DNA from: Fragilaria crotonensis
Taxonomy: Eukaryota > Bacillariophyta > Fragilariophyceae > Fragilariales > Fragilariaceae
DNA length: 64,000 bases
Direction: 5' to 3'
Assembly: GCA_022925895.1 (NCBI GenBank)
Contig: JAKSYS010000048.1
Coordinates: 62,001 to 126,000 of the forward strand
Shown: in pieces, positions 41,831-52,553 of the stretch
Numbering within the stretch: position 1 is the stretch's first letter
Layout: the number at the start of each line of letters is the position of its first letter
Notes under the pieces: model-generated
Told to the model about the DNA's origin: nothing
Databases searched by the model: none
What the model saw: only the letters and a program-made list of their open reading frames with translations
Translations under genes and position numbers: made by a program

Positions 41831-44800
41831 TCAATTGTGATCGGCGATATCATAAAGGATCAATCCAACCAGATGGTCACGCTTTTGCCCACCGGGAATT
41901 ATTTTCGTACAAATGTCGGCCGGGTTTTCATTCGTAGATACATGGCCGGTTAAACATTCACCCATCGCAACAGCTTCGCGTATAGCATGATAGCATACTG
42001 CGTTCGATTTCTTCTTTAGGATAGACTCCGGGCGCTGAGTGTTGTGGATTACCGACATGTTATCACCATAGATATATGACGGTCCAGATAACTCAACACC
42101 CATCATACGCAATTTGTATCGGATTCCTCGGAGTGCTTCCATTCCTTGCTTCATAGCAACGAACTCTGCGCCGAAGACACTTGTTTCAATTGTCGCCTGC
42201 TTCTTCGAAAACCAGTTGATGGGCGACATATTCAGATAGATCAGAAATCCCGTCCGTGATCTTCGAGTTCTCTTGTCGCCAGCGTGATCGGAGTCAACGA
42301 ACATCCGGAGGTCAACGTCCTTACCTCTGGGTGGTGGGGAATTAGGAGGTATCGCTTCTCTCACGTCGCCATAGAATGCTCTCCAGTCACATTCTTTAAA
42401 TGCTGACATGTCCACAGTGGCGTAACTGGGATCGAAAACGATACGTGCATTATGTTTCTTCTCGAGATAGTTAAACAAATGGAAGATAGCTTCCAAGTGC
42501 CCTTGTCGTGGCAAAACCATGTACGATGCGAGCTCAGAAACTTCCGTGATGATATCAACACGTCCCAATTCCACGCACCATCGCAGCACGCCGACTTGCG
42601 ACTGGTAAAAGGCCGCTTGCCCGGCATCCAACTCTGGGGTCGTATCTAACTCTGGGGCATAGTTGATAGGGAACGGGCCACTCGTGCGTTTTGCCCATTG
42701 ATAATTCGGGAAGTGCTGCTTGTGAAATTCCTTCACGTTCGCCACGGCTGCCTGAATGTATTTACTGGACGACATTGACCAGGCATTTACTCCATTCGGG
42801 AGAGTTGTTATTCGAAGTTTCGCTCCAAGGTAGAAGTCGGGTTCGCCAATCGATCCATCCTTTGTCTTAAAGAAGTGGTCAATTTCCTTGAGCGACTTCG
42901 TGCTATCATGATGTACAACAAGTATATCGTCAACATATAGCAGGCAATATGCATAATACTTGTGTCCATCCGATGGTCGGATCTCAGGCTTGAGCCATAC
43001 ATCTGGGTCGGCGATGCAGGACTGCCAGCCAAGATGTCGCATACAGTCTGCGAGGTGATTACGGAATGACGCTCCCGCAGATTTTAAGCCATACAAGGCG
43101 CGAACGATTAGTGCCTTCTTACCGGCGTCATTTCCGAACTCCGGGCCGAGTCGGCACCATATCTTTTCACCCACAGGGGCAGTTAGATAGGCGTTCTCTA
43201 TATCTGCTGTCTTGACCTCGAGGTCATTTAGAGCGGCCAGAGTAAGAGCAATCCTTACGGATTCGCGAGAGACAACGCTTGCATATGTAATCGAGGCGGG
43301 CGTTTCCGTCATGTGGCCCCCCGCGACCAAGCGAGCCTTTCGTTGGAAGTTCTCCATTTTGACATCAAAAACTAGGTGGCATCGGATTTCCTGGAATGTC
43401 AGCGGTGGTGACTCGTCATCATTGATAAGTTGGAATGCCACCCGAACCTTTGACATCTCCTTACGTACCGCATCCTGCCACATCGTATTGCCGTTTTCTT
43501 TGTCCAGTCGCACACAATCATCCCAAGTCTTCGGGATTTCGATCCCGAACTTATGCGATCGTCGATGATAACGATTGTTGACCGCAGCGATTATCCTATT
43601 ACGACGTTTAAGGGTATAAGGAACCCACCAGGCGAAGGCAGGCTCCGTATCAATCCCTTGAGTCACGGCATAATCCGCGAGTTCCACCGGATTTGATTCT
43701 TTGAGGTCAGCAAGTCTCTCCCAAGAGGTGCTGCCGTCCTTCCATTCGACACAGAGTTTCCAACCCCTTGTCGTCTTTTTCAGCTGCTGATTTGACCCAT
43801 GTTTGATGTGCATGTCTGCCCGATCAAGAGCCGAATCGTCCTTCCGGTGACCCACGATGCCAGCCAGCAGAAGGTACTGGTTCCCTTCAGAGTCGCACAT
43901 GGCATACATATTCTGCGCAATTATGTTCGCAGATACCTCGGCATACTGACCGTCGGCGAATTCAACCTCGTAGGTTCGGGTGTCGAGGATCGGATTCTTG
44001 TTGGCCTTTCCGATCACATTACCATCCAGTGACCTCTTCCGACCACGAACCTTTCCACTCATCATCGAGTCCCCTATCGGTAGGGTAACGCTGGCCCCGA
44101 CATATTGATCGTACGTATCAGGGTCAGGTTCGGGTTCGTCGTCAGCATCCGCAAATTGCGTGGACTCTCCATCCACATCGTCATCGTAGCTCGGGTATAT
44201 CGGCGTACCGAGATGTTCCAGCTCAGGATCATTGATGAAGTCTTCGTACTTAAACCCTTCCCCGAGTATTAAGTTGACCTTATTTGTGAACTCACGCCGT
44301 TTGTGCGACATGGTTTCATCCGCTAACTCGTCGTCAGTCAACGAGCGAACAGTTGATCGGTAAACCACTTTACCATTTTCTTTCAAGACTTTACGAGTCA
44401 TGGCCGGCCCGATGTCAATTGCCGGTCCCAAATCCCTACCAAGGACCATTGCATCATCGGGATATGATACGGACGTATCCCGAAACATGACCCAATCGTA
44501 CCATGCGAACAATGCGAATGGGGAAATATCAGCGGTTTCGCCACTAACTATCGTTTCCGGAACTTGACCGCCAAGTTTATAGATGTCGTGCGCTGTCATC
44601 GAACGGACGTACGCTTCTCGCTCGAGGCAGTCGTCCCATAGTCGCTTCGGAGCCCCCGAGCGGACCATCTGACGCCCCACTCCCTTTTTTAACTCGCGTA
44701 TCGCCGCTTCTGCCGCGTTCGACCATGGAGAGTGTGGCTCGGTTTGCTTCACGTGAACTCCAGCCTCTCGGCATTTCTTCCTGAACATTCCCTTAACTTG

Positions 44801-45964
44801 CTCTAGGGCCCCGTCCATAATCATTGTGTTGGGGACACCTTCTCTCTGGAATAGGAGCGACAGCCCCTCGTGGGCTTCAGACTTCAGCTTCATCGGGTAG
44901 GCCCGGCACCAACCATCCGCAGTCGCGAAGATCTGGGCGTACGAATTATTGCGCCTCGAAGCCGTCTTCGATATAAGAGTGTCAGTAAAACACTCAATGG
45001 GTAATCGCCTGTATCGAAGCTGGCGATCGTTCGTCCGAAACCTTCGAGACAGGGTCGGGTGTAGGACAGTCCGGATCCCGCGTTGTGTCGTCGTGCTCAC
45101 AGTCCGTCGGGCCGTGGCCTTGTCAATACCCCAGTTGCGGGCGAGCATATCAGGGTCGAATTGGTTACCGACTGAATTACGCTTCAATACGCTAATCATT
45201 CGGCTCAATTCAAGAGATAGTGAACGGTCGTCAAACGTAGACGATGTTGCAGCAAGAGACAATAAAGCGGCATCGTTTCCAGTGCCAATAGAAAGTGCAT
45301 GCGAAAATGTCTTGGTCACGGAGCATAGGCGTCGAGACGGAGGCGACGCTCCAATCCGGTCCCCTGTGGCCAATATCATTTTTGTGAGTGCGTCCTCTTG
45401 CGTGGCATACGAGGTGTCATGTGGGTCGTATTCCGGTTCGTCGCTCGTCAAGGTGAAATGCGGAAGCGACTCGTACTCTTCCGGTGTTGGCTTTCGTGTG
45501 GGAAAGGACGAGGTAACACCGTGAAGGGAAAGCGGAATGACGTATGGTTTATTCGGATTGTTTGTTGGAATTGCAATTGAGTGAGTCAAGTCAGTCAAGT
45601 TGTCAGTGAGAAAGCGAGGCGTGTCACTTATCGTCACGTCATTCAGACGGACTTGCATTGTCGAAAGCAAATTGTGTTCCAACTCTGGCACCAAGATTGC
45701 TTGATGAACAAGCAAGATGATAGTTTCGCCAGTATACGGGTCGTTGTAAGCCAGTGCCGCCGACACCTGGCGCAAGTTGTTGGTAATCGGTCCGCTAGGG
45801 TGAAAGCCAGACACGTTTATGGGTCGATCATAATCGTGGACTACTAATGCATTACGGCCCACAGCACATTGATCCGCGTGAGAATCCAAGTCGGTCCGAG
45901 ATTCATTCGCGACGGACACGTCGATTGACCCGAGTACCCTCACAGCAGCAACAACGGACAAATG
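41831..45964 (-). CDS. Pol of copia element 2, in frame with gag
   Basis: Open from the codon after the gag TGA (CAT 45964-45962) to a stop at 41831, about 1,377 codons. It has no Met before about residue 104, and the protease box TDLDSHADQC lies at about residue 26. DSHAD replaces the usual D(T/S)G active-site triplet, a variant I associate with a protist copia lineage. Then: RGIRTVLHPTLSRRFRTNDR, integrase FATADGW (about 345), MIMDGALEQVKG (about 382) and SNAAEAAIRELKKG (about 420), RT TADIENAYL (about 922) and LLYVDDILV (about 1012), RNase H FVDSDHAGDK (about 1224) and FGAEFVAMK. A complete polyprotein. Since starting at the first Met would lose the protease, expression through the gag stop is the simplest reading. 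Confidence 0.92.
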   Translation of the reverse strand, partial: HLSVVAAVRVLGSIDVSVANESRTDLDSHADQCAVGRNALVVHDYDRPINVSGFHPSGPITNNLRQVSAALAYNDPYTGETIILLVHQAILVPELEHNLLSTMQVRLNDVTISDTPRFLTDNLTDLTHSIAIPTNNPNKPYVIPLSLHGVTSSFPTRKPTPEEYESLPHFTLTSDEPEYDPHDTSYATQEDALTKMILATGDRIGASPPSRRLCSVTKTFSHALSIGTGNDAALLSLAATSSTFDDRSLSLELSRMISVLKRNSVGNQFDPDMLARNWGIDKATARRTVSTTTQRGIRTVLHPTLSRRFRTNDRQLRYRRLPIECFTDTLISKTASRRNNSYAQIFATADGWCRAYPMKLKSEAHEGLSLLFQREGVPNTMIMDGALEQVKGMFRKKCREAGVHVKQTEPHSPWSNAAEAAIRELKKGVGRQMVRSGAPKRLWDDCLEREAYVRSMTAHDIYKLGGQVPETIVSGETADISPFALFAWYDWVMFRDTSVSYPDDAMVLGRDLGPAIDIGPAMTRKVLKENGKVVYRSTVRSLTDDELADETMSHKRREFTNKVNLILGEGFKYEDFINDPELEHLGTPIYPSYDDDVDGESTQFADADDEPEPDPDTYDQYVGASVTLPIGDSMMSGKVRGRKRSLDGNVIGKANKNPILDTRTYEVEFADGQYAEVSANIIAQNMYAMCDSEGNQYLLLAGIVGHRKDDSALDRADMHIKHGSNQQLKKTTRGWKLCVEWKDGSTSWERLADLKESNPVELADYAVTQGIDTEPAFAWWVPYTLKRRNRIIAAVNNRYHRRSHKFGIEIPKTWDDCVRLDKENGNTMWQDAVRKEMSKVRVAFQLINDDESPPLTFQEIRCHLVFDVKMENFQRKARLVAGGHMTETPASITYASVVSRESVRIALTLAALNDLEVKTADIENAYLTAPVGEKIWCRLGPEFGNDAGKKALIVRALYGLKSAGASFRNHLADCMRHLGWQSCIADPDVWLKPEIRPSDGHKYYAYCLLYVDDILVVHHDSTKSLKEIDHFFKTKDGSIGEPDFYLGAKLRITTLPNGVNAWSMSSSKYIQAAVANVKEFHKQHFPNYQWAKRTSGPFPINYAPELDTTPELDAGQAAFYQSQVGVLRWCVELGRVDIITEVSELASYMVLPRQGHLEAIFHLFNYLEKKHNARIVFDPSYATVDMSAFKECDWRAFYGDVREAIPPNSPPPRGKDVDLRMFVDSDHAGDKRTRRSRTGFLIYLNMSPINWFSKKQATIETSVFGAEFVAMKQGMEALRGIRYKLRMMGVELSGPSYIYGDNMSVIHNTQRPESILKKKSNAVCYHAIREAVAMGECLTGHVSTNENPADICTKIIPGGQKRDHLVGLILYDIADHN

Positions 45965-47467
45965 TCACTTCTTGGGATCTGCAATCTTGGCTCTCTTCTG
46001 GCGAGTGAGCGAGGGGTTGTTACGATTTCCACCGCTACCACACTTGCCGTCGCATTCGTCAGTCGACGCGACCGAGTTCGTTGAGTCAGCCGTCTCGTCG
46101 TCAACACCGGCCTTGCTCATCTGCTTGGCAAGCTGAGCTACCTGACGATTAACGACCTTTCTGATATTGTTGATTACGTCTTTCTTCGAACCTCCTTTCG
46201 ATTTGTTGACCACCTTGCTATCCTTTTCGCCGGGTTTGTGGCCGCGCTTCAAGCGTTTCGAGGCGAGATCCTTTTTCTGCTCGGAAGTCAAAGCGGAGTA
46301 TTCCTCCTTGGTGTAGTACCTATCCTCGACCTGGTCAATCTTACGTTTGCCAGTCTTCAACTCTGAGATGTTGACGGTATTCGCGGCCGTTTTAGACTTC
46401 GAAGCCTGACGAATATAATCTTGGTATAACGTTACACAAGCATCGAAGTCGTTTCGAAGACGTTCCTCAGACATAATCCGAGTTTTAACCGCATCAAACT
46501 TGTCGGTTTTGATGCCGTCGAGTAAGTACCGGACCTTCGAACGAGGGTCAATACCCGCATATCCGTGTTCGACAAGACCCTCCAACACGGAGTGTTGTTG
46601 CTTGTGGACGTTTACGTAGCGCTCGAAATCCCAACGACGCTGCTCACCATTGTAAACAGTCGACTTGAGCTTGTCCTCGGCCGTCGTGGCCATGTTGTCG
46701 ACGTTGTTGGGGCCGAGAAAGTGAGTAAAGAGGTGCTGATATGCAGCTCGTCCATCACGATGCCTCTGTGCAGGGCGTACATACGTCCAGGAATCCTTCT
46801 CACGGGTGATCGATGCAATGATCTCCCACACCTTTTCTCGGTTGACGAGGTAGACAGGGTCGGGGACCCTCGCTCCACCAGGGCTAAGCGAGTAATGAGG
46901 TGCCCTTGCAATCATTTCATCCTGCTTGGTCGGGTAGGATGTTGGAGGGTCCTCGCCCTGGGGAATGTCTTCATTCTTACGAACGACGTAGGCCAACGGA
47001 ATCTTACGTTCTCCAAGTATGGAACGAAGGTACTCTTCGATAGATTCCATAGTCTTTGGCCAATCTTTCGGATTAATCGTAGGCAAGTCACCCGTTGGAT
47101 GCTTATATGTGGACTCAAACTCTCGCAGTTCGCGAACGGTCCGGATCACGGGGAGGGTTATGTCAGGTGCCTGAACGGCACGACTGACCCGTTCCTGATG
47201 ACGCAGGTAGAATGCGAGGAGCTTCAAGTGTCCCTCGGCGCGCATGTTCACCTGAACTCCTGGCGCTGGAATAGGAGCGCCACCTGCGGGATTCGGAACG
47301 GTTCCGCCAGGTCGGCGAATAACCTTGCAGAGGCTTTCGACCTCTTCGTCGCTCAAAAGTTTAATCTCCTCGAGGTCACTCATACCCTGTTCCTCAACTA
47401 GGGCCTGAGAAGCGCTCTCAGAGAAACCGATGCGGGTGAAGACCCCGCGCATAACAGCGTTGTTCAT
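45965..47467 (-). CDS. Gag of copia element 2
   Basis: 500 residues, ATG 47467 to TGA at 45967-45965. The N-terminus has a SAM-like helical look (GFSESASQALVEEQGMSDLEE), the middle is a capsid-like helical domain (RRWDFERYVNVHKQQHSVLE), and the C-terminus is strongly basic (KRLKRGHKPGEKDSK, RQKRAKIADPKK) and could bind nucleic acid in place of the missing CCHC zinc knuckle. The stop is followed by C and pol continues in the same frame. Confidence 0.85.
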   Translation of the reverse strand: MNNAVMRGVFTRIGFSESASQALVEEQGMSDLEEIKLLSDEEVESLCKVIRRPGGTVPNPAGGAPIPAPGVQVNMRAEGHLKLLAFYLRHQERVSRAVQAPDITLPVIRTVRELREFESTYKHPTGDLPTINPKDWPKTMESIEEYLRSILGERKIPLAYVVRKNEDIPQGEDPPTSYPTKQDEMIARAPHYSLSPGGARVPDPVYLVNREKVWEIIASITREKDSWTYVRPAQRHRDGRAAYQHLFTHFLGPNNVDNMATTAEDKLKSTVYNGEQRRWDFERYVNVHKQQHSVLEGLVEHGYAGIDPRSKVRYLLDGIKTDKFDAVKTRIMSEERLRNDFDACVTLYQDYIRQASKSKTAANTVNISELKTGKRKIDQVEDRYYTKEEYSALTSEQKKDLASKRLKRGHKPGEKDSKVVNKSKGGSKKDVINNIRKVVNRQVAQLAKQMSKAGVDDETADSTNSVASTDECDGKCGSGGNRNNPSLTRQKRAKIADPKK

Positions 47468-47934
47468 GGCGTCGAGTGTAAAAGGGAAAAGGAAATCAGG
47501 GAACCAAGATTATACAAACCCAGATCCATCACCGATTCGAATATATCCCTTTAAACGGTGTGCCAATCATCTGGCCGTTGAGTTTAACCGCTATAGAATT
47601 TATCATGACTTAATAGTCTATATGTCACCAAACGAATCGTGGTTTAGCCTAAGATGGTCAGGCATGGAAAGGATGGCGCCCCATCAATCCCGATGGCGTC
47701 GTGTCGTTCGGTGCCATGCATCAAGGGTTTGAATCATCCATTAAGATGCACCAACCAGGCCACACGCCCATCTCGCGTGTTAAGGTCCACTGGTGGTAGG
47801 CAGTTCGAAGCCTGCCCAGGCATAGAGTGAAATTATCGGATTTCAGCAGGTACTCACATCGTCCAAAAACAATTCGGGACGATGGAATAACGAATGGTAT
47901 ACGCACGCGTCAAGTGCGTCTGCAAACGATGGCA

Positions 47935-47957
47935 AGGGCGACATGGGTCTGATAAAC
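47935..47957 (-). other. Primer binding site of element 2, complementary to a tRNA anticodon-arm-like sequence
   Basis: On the minus strand GTTTATCAGACCC follows the 5' LTR. Its complement GGGTCTGATAAAC reads as an anticodon loop CTGATAA (anticodon GAT, Ile) with stem bases on both sides. The pairing begins at the same tRNA position (about nt 40) as in element 1. No TGG for a tRNA 3' end is present. The tRNA identity is only inferred. Confidence 0.45.
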
Positions 47958-48107
47958 TGAGTAAAAACGGGCGATAAAAGAAGGGACAACGATAACGAAG
48001 ACGTTCTAACTAAGATTATAACACGAATATAGCATGCGGGTGCACTCTTACCGCATACTGTCGTACAGTCGTACGGGACACGAATGTTACTTGAGCACCT
48101 TTAATCA
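47958..48107 (-). repeat. 5' LTR of copia element 2
   Basis: 150 bp, apparently identical to the other LTR; very short for an active promoter and terminator. Confidence 0.93.
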
Positions 48108-50219
48108 TGGTGGGAGGGGCCTTCGGCCTTGGGACTTGGGACAGTGGATAGTGGATACTGACTATCAGTGTTTGGAAAAACCCATTTTCGGGTTTTTGGA
48201 GAATTCGTTATATTTTTCACAAAAACACTGAAAAACACCACATTTCTTAGCACTTTGCATTTTACCCAATTTGCCAGTATAATTAACATTTGATGCTGAT
48301 GATGATTGGAGCAATTTCACACATAGTAAGGGCCTAAGCTGTGGTGTTAGAATTACTAGACAGTCGTCGGACGATGGTGCGAGCGAATGCACGACGAGCA
48401 ATCATAGTACGAGTAACAATTAACAACGCAACAACGGCAGCAGGGAAGGATAATATGTCGGTTTCGTGGGCCGACGAGGTCAAAGGCGTGACGACCACCA
48501 GTTCCAGTAAATGTACGGCTGAGAAGGAAAGGAGAACTAATATGTTTCGAGAGAACATTCCTTGAAATTAATCCAGTCATTAAAGAAGTTTGATTGACAT
48601 CTACTTCCTAACATAAATATCTCCATGAGAATCACCACAAGAACACGGACACCAGCACGGTCCAGGACCCTGGGGGAACCACCAATTAATGAATGGTTGC
48701 TGAAAAATGTATAGAAAGCTTGCCAAATCCTTCCATACCTGTGCCTCTTGTGGCATCAAGAACAAGCGAATGACGTGATACAGCAACAATGACAAACGGC
48801 TTGTGATGATGTGGACACGTTTTGACACAGTGATACAATCATGACTGAAGTACAGCATGTAGCGTTGGAGCACGAGCGAGCTTGTCCATAAACCTTATCT
48901 AGCTACTACTACTGTAGTAGCTCAAAAAAGGAAAAAAGGAACCAAAAGATTTTTTGAAAAATCGCAGCTAAAGACACCTCCTGCTTGTCAAGAACCTGCT
49001 GATCACGGCCACACACATTATTGCATAGTTGGAAGCTGGAATTGTCAGCATTCCGTCATACCTGGAGGAGCTCAAGCATATGACTCCTGCTGTACATAGT
49101 GTTTCGATGCAACTAGTAGTCAGCACGACACATTTTCATTTCACGTGAAGTTCGGTTTGTATCAAAATTTTATCTTGAAAAGCATCAACAAAATGCATGT
49201 GGCTGATTGCTAGGTTCTATTGGATGTCAGATGAATTTGTTCCTCCGATCAATCATCCTGCTGCAGCAACGCGACCAGTAACTTTGCATACTCCAGCATA
49301 AAATACTTCTCCACAATTCATCAATGATTATGCCTAGAATCATACTCTCTGTATGATGCATAACATGACAACAAGCAATAATTTCTCCGACATGGGTTGA
49401 TTTCATTGACAGCAGCAGCAGTTAATGTGGAACAAAATGAGCAGTGCTGAGCCTCAAATATGACCTTCAATTGTCACAAAAAAATGTTGATCAACAAAGT
49501 GCTAACGAAGAACCACCTCATGTCAAAATCAAGTTGCACATGTTCTTGAATCGTCTGTCAAACCAGGAAGTCATTCATCAGAGACAATATCCTTCTGTCC
49601 TTGATGGCAATGGTTGGTGGTATCAAGAAGTGGGCTGGTGGTCAATTTGAATTTTTACACCATGCAACATTGCAGGCATCAACAAAAGACGTTTTCAAAA
49701 GAATATGTTAGCAATTACTACTACGTTGGGTCTCAGTCTGGCAAACTTCAAGATTCCCAGGGGCATTTGAGAAGAAGAAATATCCACCCCTGGTGTTGAA
49801 GAACTGGTGCGGCAAGCCAGAAATATCTCTGTAAAATCACACATTTTTCTGATAAATTGGAAGACATTCACTATGAAGAAGCCTGACAATCATTGCTAAG
49901 TTATGATAAGGTATCAGTTGACAATGTTATGACTGGTGCAGTGGTTTGAAATAATGTGTCACAGGCAGCTGTCTCAAGCTCATGATTGTCCACCAGCTAC
50001 GTTGCTGCGTTACACTCCAGTATTCTTGGAAGCAAGCACAGGAGCAGTACCAGGTACTAGTAGTGGAACATTCCTTTATTGCTTGGGAAGTCTTTAAACA
50101 AAAGAAATTTGCTATAAATTGTTGATGAGAAGCGATTGTTAGACGTATAACCCTAAAAGGACCTATGTTTTTGGGGTTAAGATAGATAATTCCGGGTGTC
50201 TCTGATGTGTGACTTGTGA
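48108..50219. other. Decayed repeat region
   Basis: No intact gene over 2.1 kb. The plus strand has interrupted coding-like stretches (about 48895-49020 reading QKRKKGTKRFFEKSQLK and KTPPACQEPADHGHTHYC), similar in texture to 2-3.7 kb and 17.9-19 kb. Probably old transposon remains; no motif allows a class to be named. Confidence 0.35.
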
Positions 50220-50556
50220 CTTATGAGCAGAGACGGGAATTTCAAACCCAGCCCACCCAAACCCACGGCCCACCCAAACCCATTGGGTTAAGGGTGGGTT
50301 TTGGGTGAGCTCAGGATTTCATGGGTGGGTCTGGGTGGGCCGGCAAATCATAGCAAAAAATGACTGTAGATGTTTGCTACCGGTAGTAGTAGAGCCATCT
50401 AGTCCAGTACTAACTACTGGGTTTGGGTGGGTTTGGGTAGGTCTTGGTAGATCGTATGGGTTCTGGGTGGGTTTGGGCTGGTACTTCCGTGAGCGTAGCT
50501 TTACGTGGGTACCCATGGGTTTGATATTTTCAGAAATTCCCGTCTCTGCTTATGAG
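50220..50556. mobile_element. hAT-type MITE with 8-bp target duplication
   Basis: Element 50228-50548 (321 bp) starts CAGAGACGGGAATTTC and ends with its exact inverse complement (16 bp), then both arms carry AAACCCA. The flanks are CTTATGAG on both sides (50220-50227 and 50549-50556), a perfect 8-bp target duplication. TIRs starting CAGRG and an 8-bp duplication are the hAT hallmarks. It encodes no transposase. The interior is made of GGGTTTGGGT/ACCCAAACCC-type repeats in both orientations, so the single strand should fold strongly. Confidence 0.88.
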
Positions 50557-51013
50557 TGTTCGAAATCTCGATTCACTACCTTGATGCTCCTGGCTTACTG
50601 TTACTACTCTAGGGACTACGGACTCGATTCGGGGCAGAAGCATGAATGCATTGTGACAATCAGCAACACAAAGGAATACCAACTGCAGTCTTTCTTTCTC
50701 TTCGTAACGTGCGTGTTGGGGAGAGCAAAGGCTAACACTTGTCCCCCTTTGGTCGTCAACGTTTATTCCTGTACTACTAGGACGAATCGACAATAAACGA
50801 GAGAAATTCTCCATTGTGAGTTGCAGGTGTTACGTAATAGATTGATAAAACAACGCATGGATAGAATGACATCCAATTGTTGATACCGAGCCAAACACCT
50901 GCAGGTTGTATTTCACAACATGATCAGTATGGGCATGTTATCGTGCGACTGAGTCGTTACAATTGCGGCAAATGCGCCAATGATGAATTGCGTCCCCTGC
51001 TTCTCCAAAGGAT

Positions 51014-51854
51014 TTAGAAACAGCAACTTTGTCGTCTGTTTGTCATCTTCTTATTCAGATGCGTATCATCTTTCACCAGTTTCGGTGGCATCATTAAAGA
51101 TGCCAATTCTCCAAGGCTGAGGAGGGGTTCTGATAAATGGCTGTCCTGTCGTATCATTTGATGCTTCTCGTGCGGTATTTGCAATGCATCGAGATCAGCA
51201 GCGAGAGTATCATCATCCTCAACAGCTGTCTCGGGTTCATCGTGCGTACTCTGATTGTATGTGAGCACAATAGGCGACGCAATCGAATGTCGGCGTCCGA
51301 GCTTGTGTTGCGGCTTCCTTCCCGTAGTGGTTGTCTGTTCCGCGGAATGAGTGGATCCTGATATTTCACCACCATCAGTAGGGATATTGATGCGCATTCC
51401 AATAACGAACTTCTTGGTTGATGTTGGCATGGGCATCGTAGTCTTGGATAGCGAAAATTATGTTACCACCACAAGTTACTTTTTTCTTTTTCCAATCCAT
51501 CGATTCTGTAGAACAGACGTCGGTCATCTGAGGTCCAAAGTTCCTTTGTATCTCTGTGTGGGGATCGTGGTCCTGCGTGTGAGCATGACCCCATTGACGA
51601 AGAAACTCCCCAATGAGAAACTCTGGTTTGGCAAAATACTTAAATGGCATCTGATAATCTTGAAACGAATCGTCATCAGTCAGTACAACAACTTTACACG
51701 CAATTTGTGATGACCCCGTAGAAATCACCGTTCGTTCGACACCATTTTTCAATGCCATGCAAAATTCTTCTGTCACACCTTTTTGAAAAACATTTTGCAT
51801 ATCGCCAGCTATTCCTGTAGCACTATAGTACGATAGTACCAGAATCGGACCCAT
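51014..51854 (-). CDS. Hypothetical protein, split over two overlapping frames
   Basis: Minus-strand frame 1 runs 51854-51375 and frame 2 runs 51436-51014. A GTAACT...CCAAG excision (about 51440-51476, 37 nt) would fuse them in phase, but that is shorter than any other intron here, so a frameshift is equally possible. A third open frame (52110-51823) abuts the start and could be an earlier exon. Visible: CKVVVLTDDDSFQDY, then a polar Ser/Thr/Gln-rich tail with a Leu-rich patch (SEPLLSLGELASLM). I recognise no family. It may be a relic of a gene next to the transposons. Confidence 0.35.
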
Positions 51855-52553
51855 CGAAAGTCGTTGTCAAGTAGTAGAATCTACGTGACACCCAACACAA
51901 GGCAGACGTGCCTGATCGGATGTCCCCAATAAACAATTCTACGAGTATCTTGAAAAGTGGACTGACGACGAAGTCCGAGGTAAATGACCGTAGTGTGTGT
52001 GCCCGTCTCAGACCAGGGAGAACGTCGGGAATACGCCTCGGGTTGGTAACGAGTGAGGTTTCGATGTAACTCATACATAAATCATCAACTGGGGACATCC
52101 GGAAACGCACCTTACATGTATTGATTCCACGTAGAAGCCAAATGAATAAGACGGATTTTCGGGATGTCGCTTCAGGACATCGATTTTCCGGATGCCTACC
52201 AGTATCGGTAGTCCTATTTATTCTGGTTCATTCGGAAACGCACCGCTGGACCGCTGTGATGGCGTTCGACGATTCAACTGGATTTCGGGCTACAAGCCAT
52301 TTCTTTAGGGAGTGTCCATACAAGAAACTTCGATCCAAGTTTCGATCCAAGTTCCAAGGGCGCATAACCAGATAATTAAAAGTTCGATTGTCTTCTCTCG
52401 AAGTGTTGTCCATACAAGAAAACTTGGATCGAACTGTCCAAGTTCTGAACTCCCAAGTTTCAACTTGAGGATCGAAGGCGAGTACTTGTACCACTGACGT
52501 GCATCATTTCGTAGCAAGACCATAAATGACATACTAACTTGCTGAAAATCACC

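Larger units (their letters stand above)
41526..48107 (-). mobile_element. Ty1/copia LTR retrotransposon, element 2 (complete, minus strand)
   Basis: 6,582 bp bounded by two 150-bp LTRs that look identical by eye, with TGGT on both outer sides (41522-41525 and 48108-48111), probably a 4-bp target duplication; a 5-bp one would need one mismatch. Read on the minus strand: 5' LTR, PBS, 490-nt leader, gag, TGA, pol, polypurine tract GAGGGGAC, 3' LTR. Protein sequences are very different from element 1, so the two are separate families. All catalytic boxes look intact. Confidence 0.93.

Noticed and set aside
46565-47401. 278-codon plus-strand frame opposite copia element 2 gag
   Set aside because: Antisense shadow of gag; no start context or family signal.
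50240-50520. Interstitial telomere-like GGGTTTGGG repeats
   Set aside because: They are bounded by perfect hAT-type TIRs and an 8-bp target duplication and occur in both orientations, so they are the interior of a MITE, not a telomere scar.
52088-52247. CGGAAACGCACC direct repeat just left of the Harbinger element
   Set aside because: Two short copies only, without inverted ends or target duplication; too little to call a feature.
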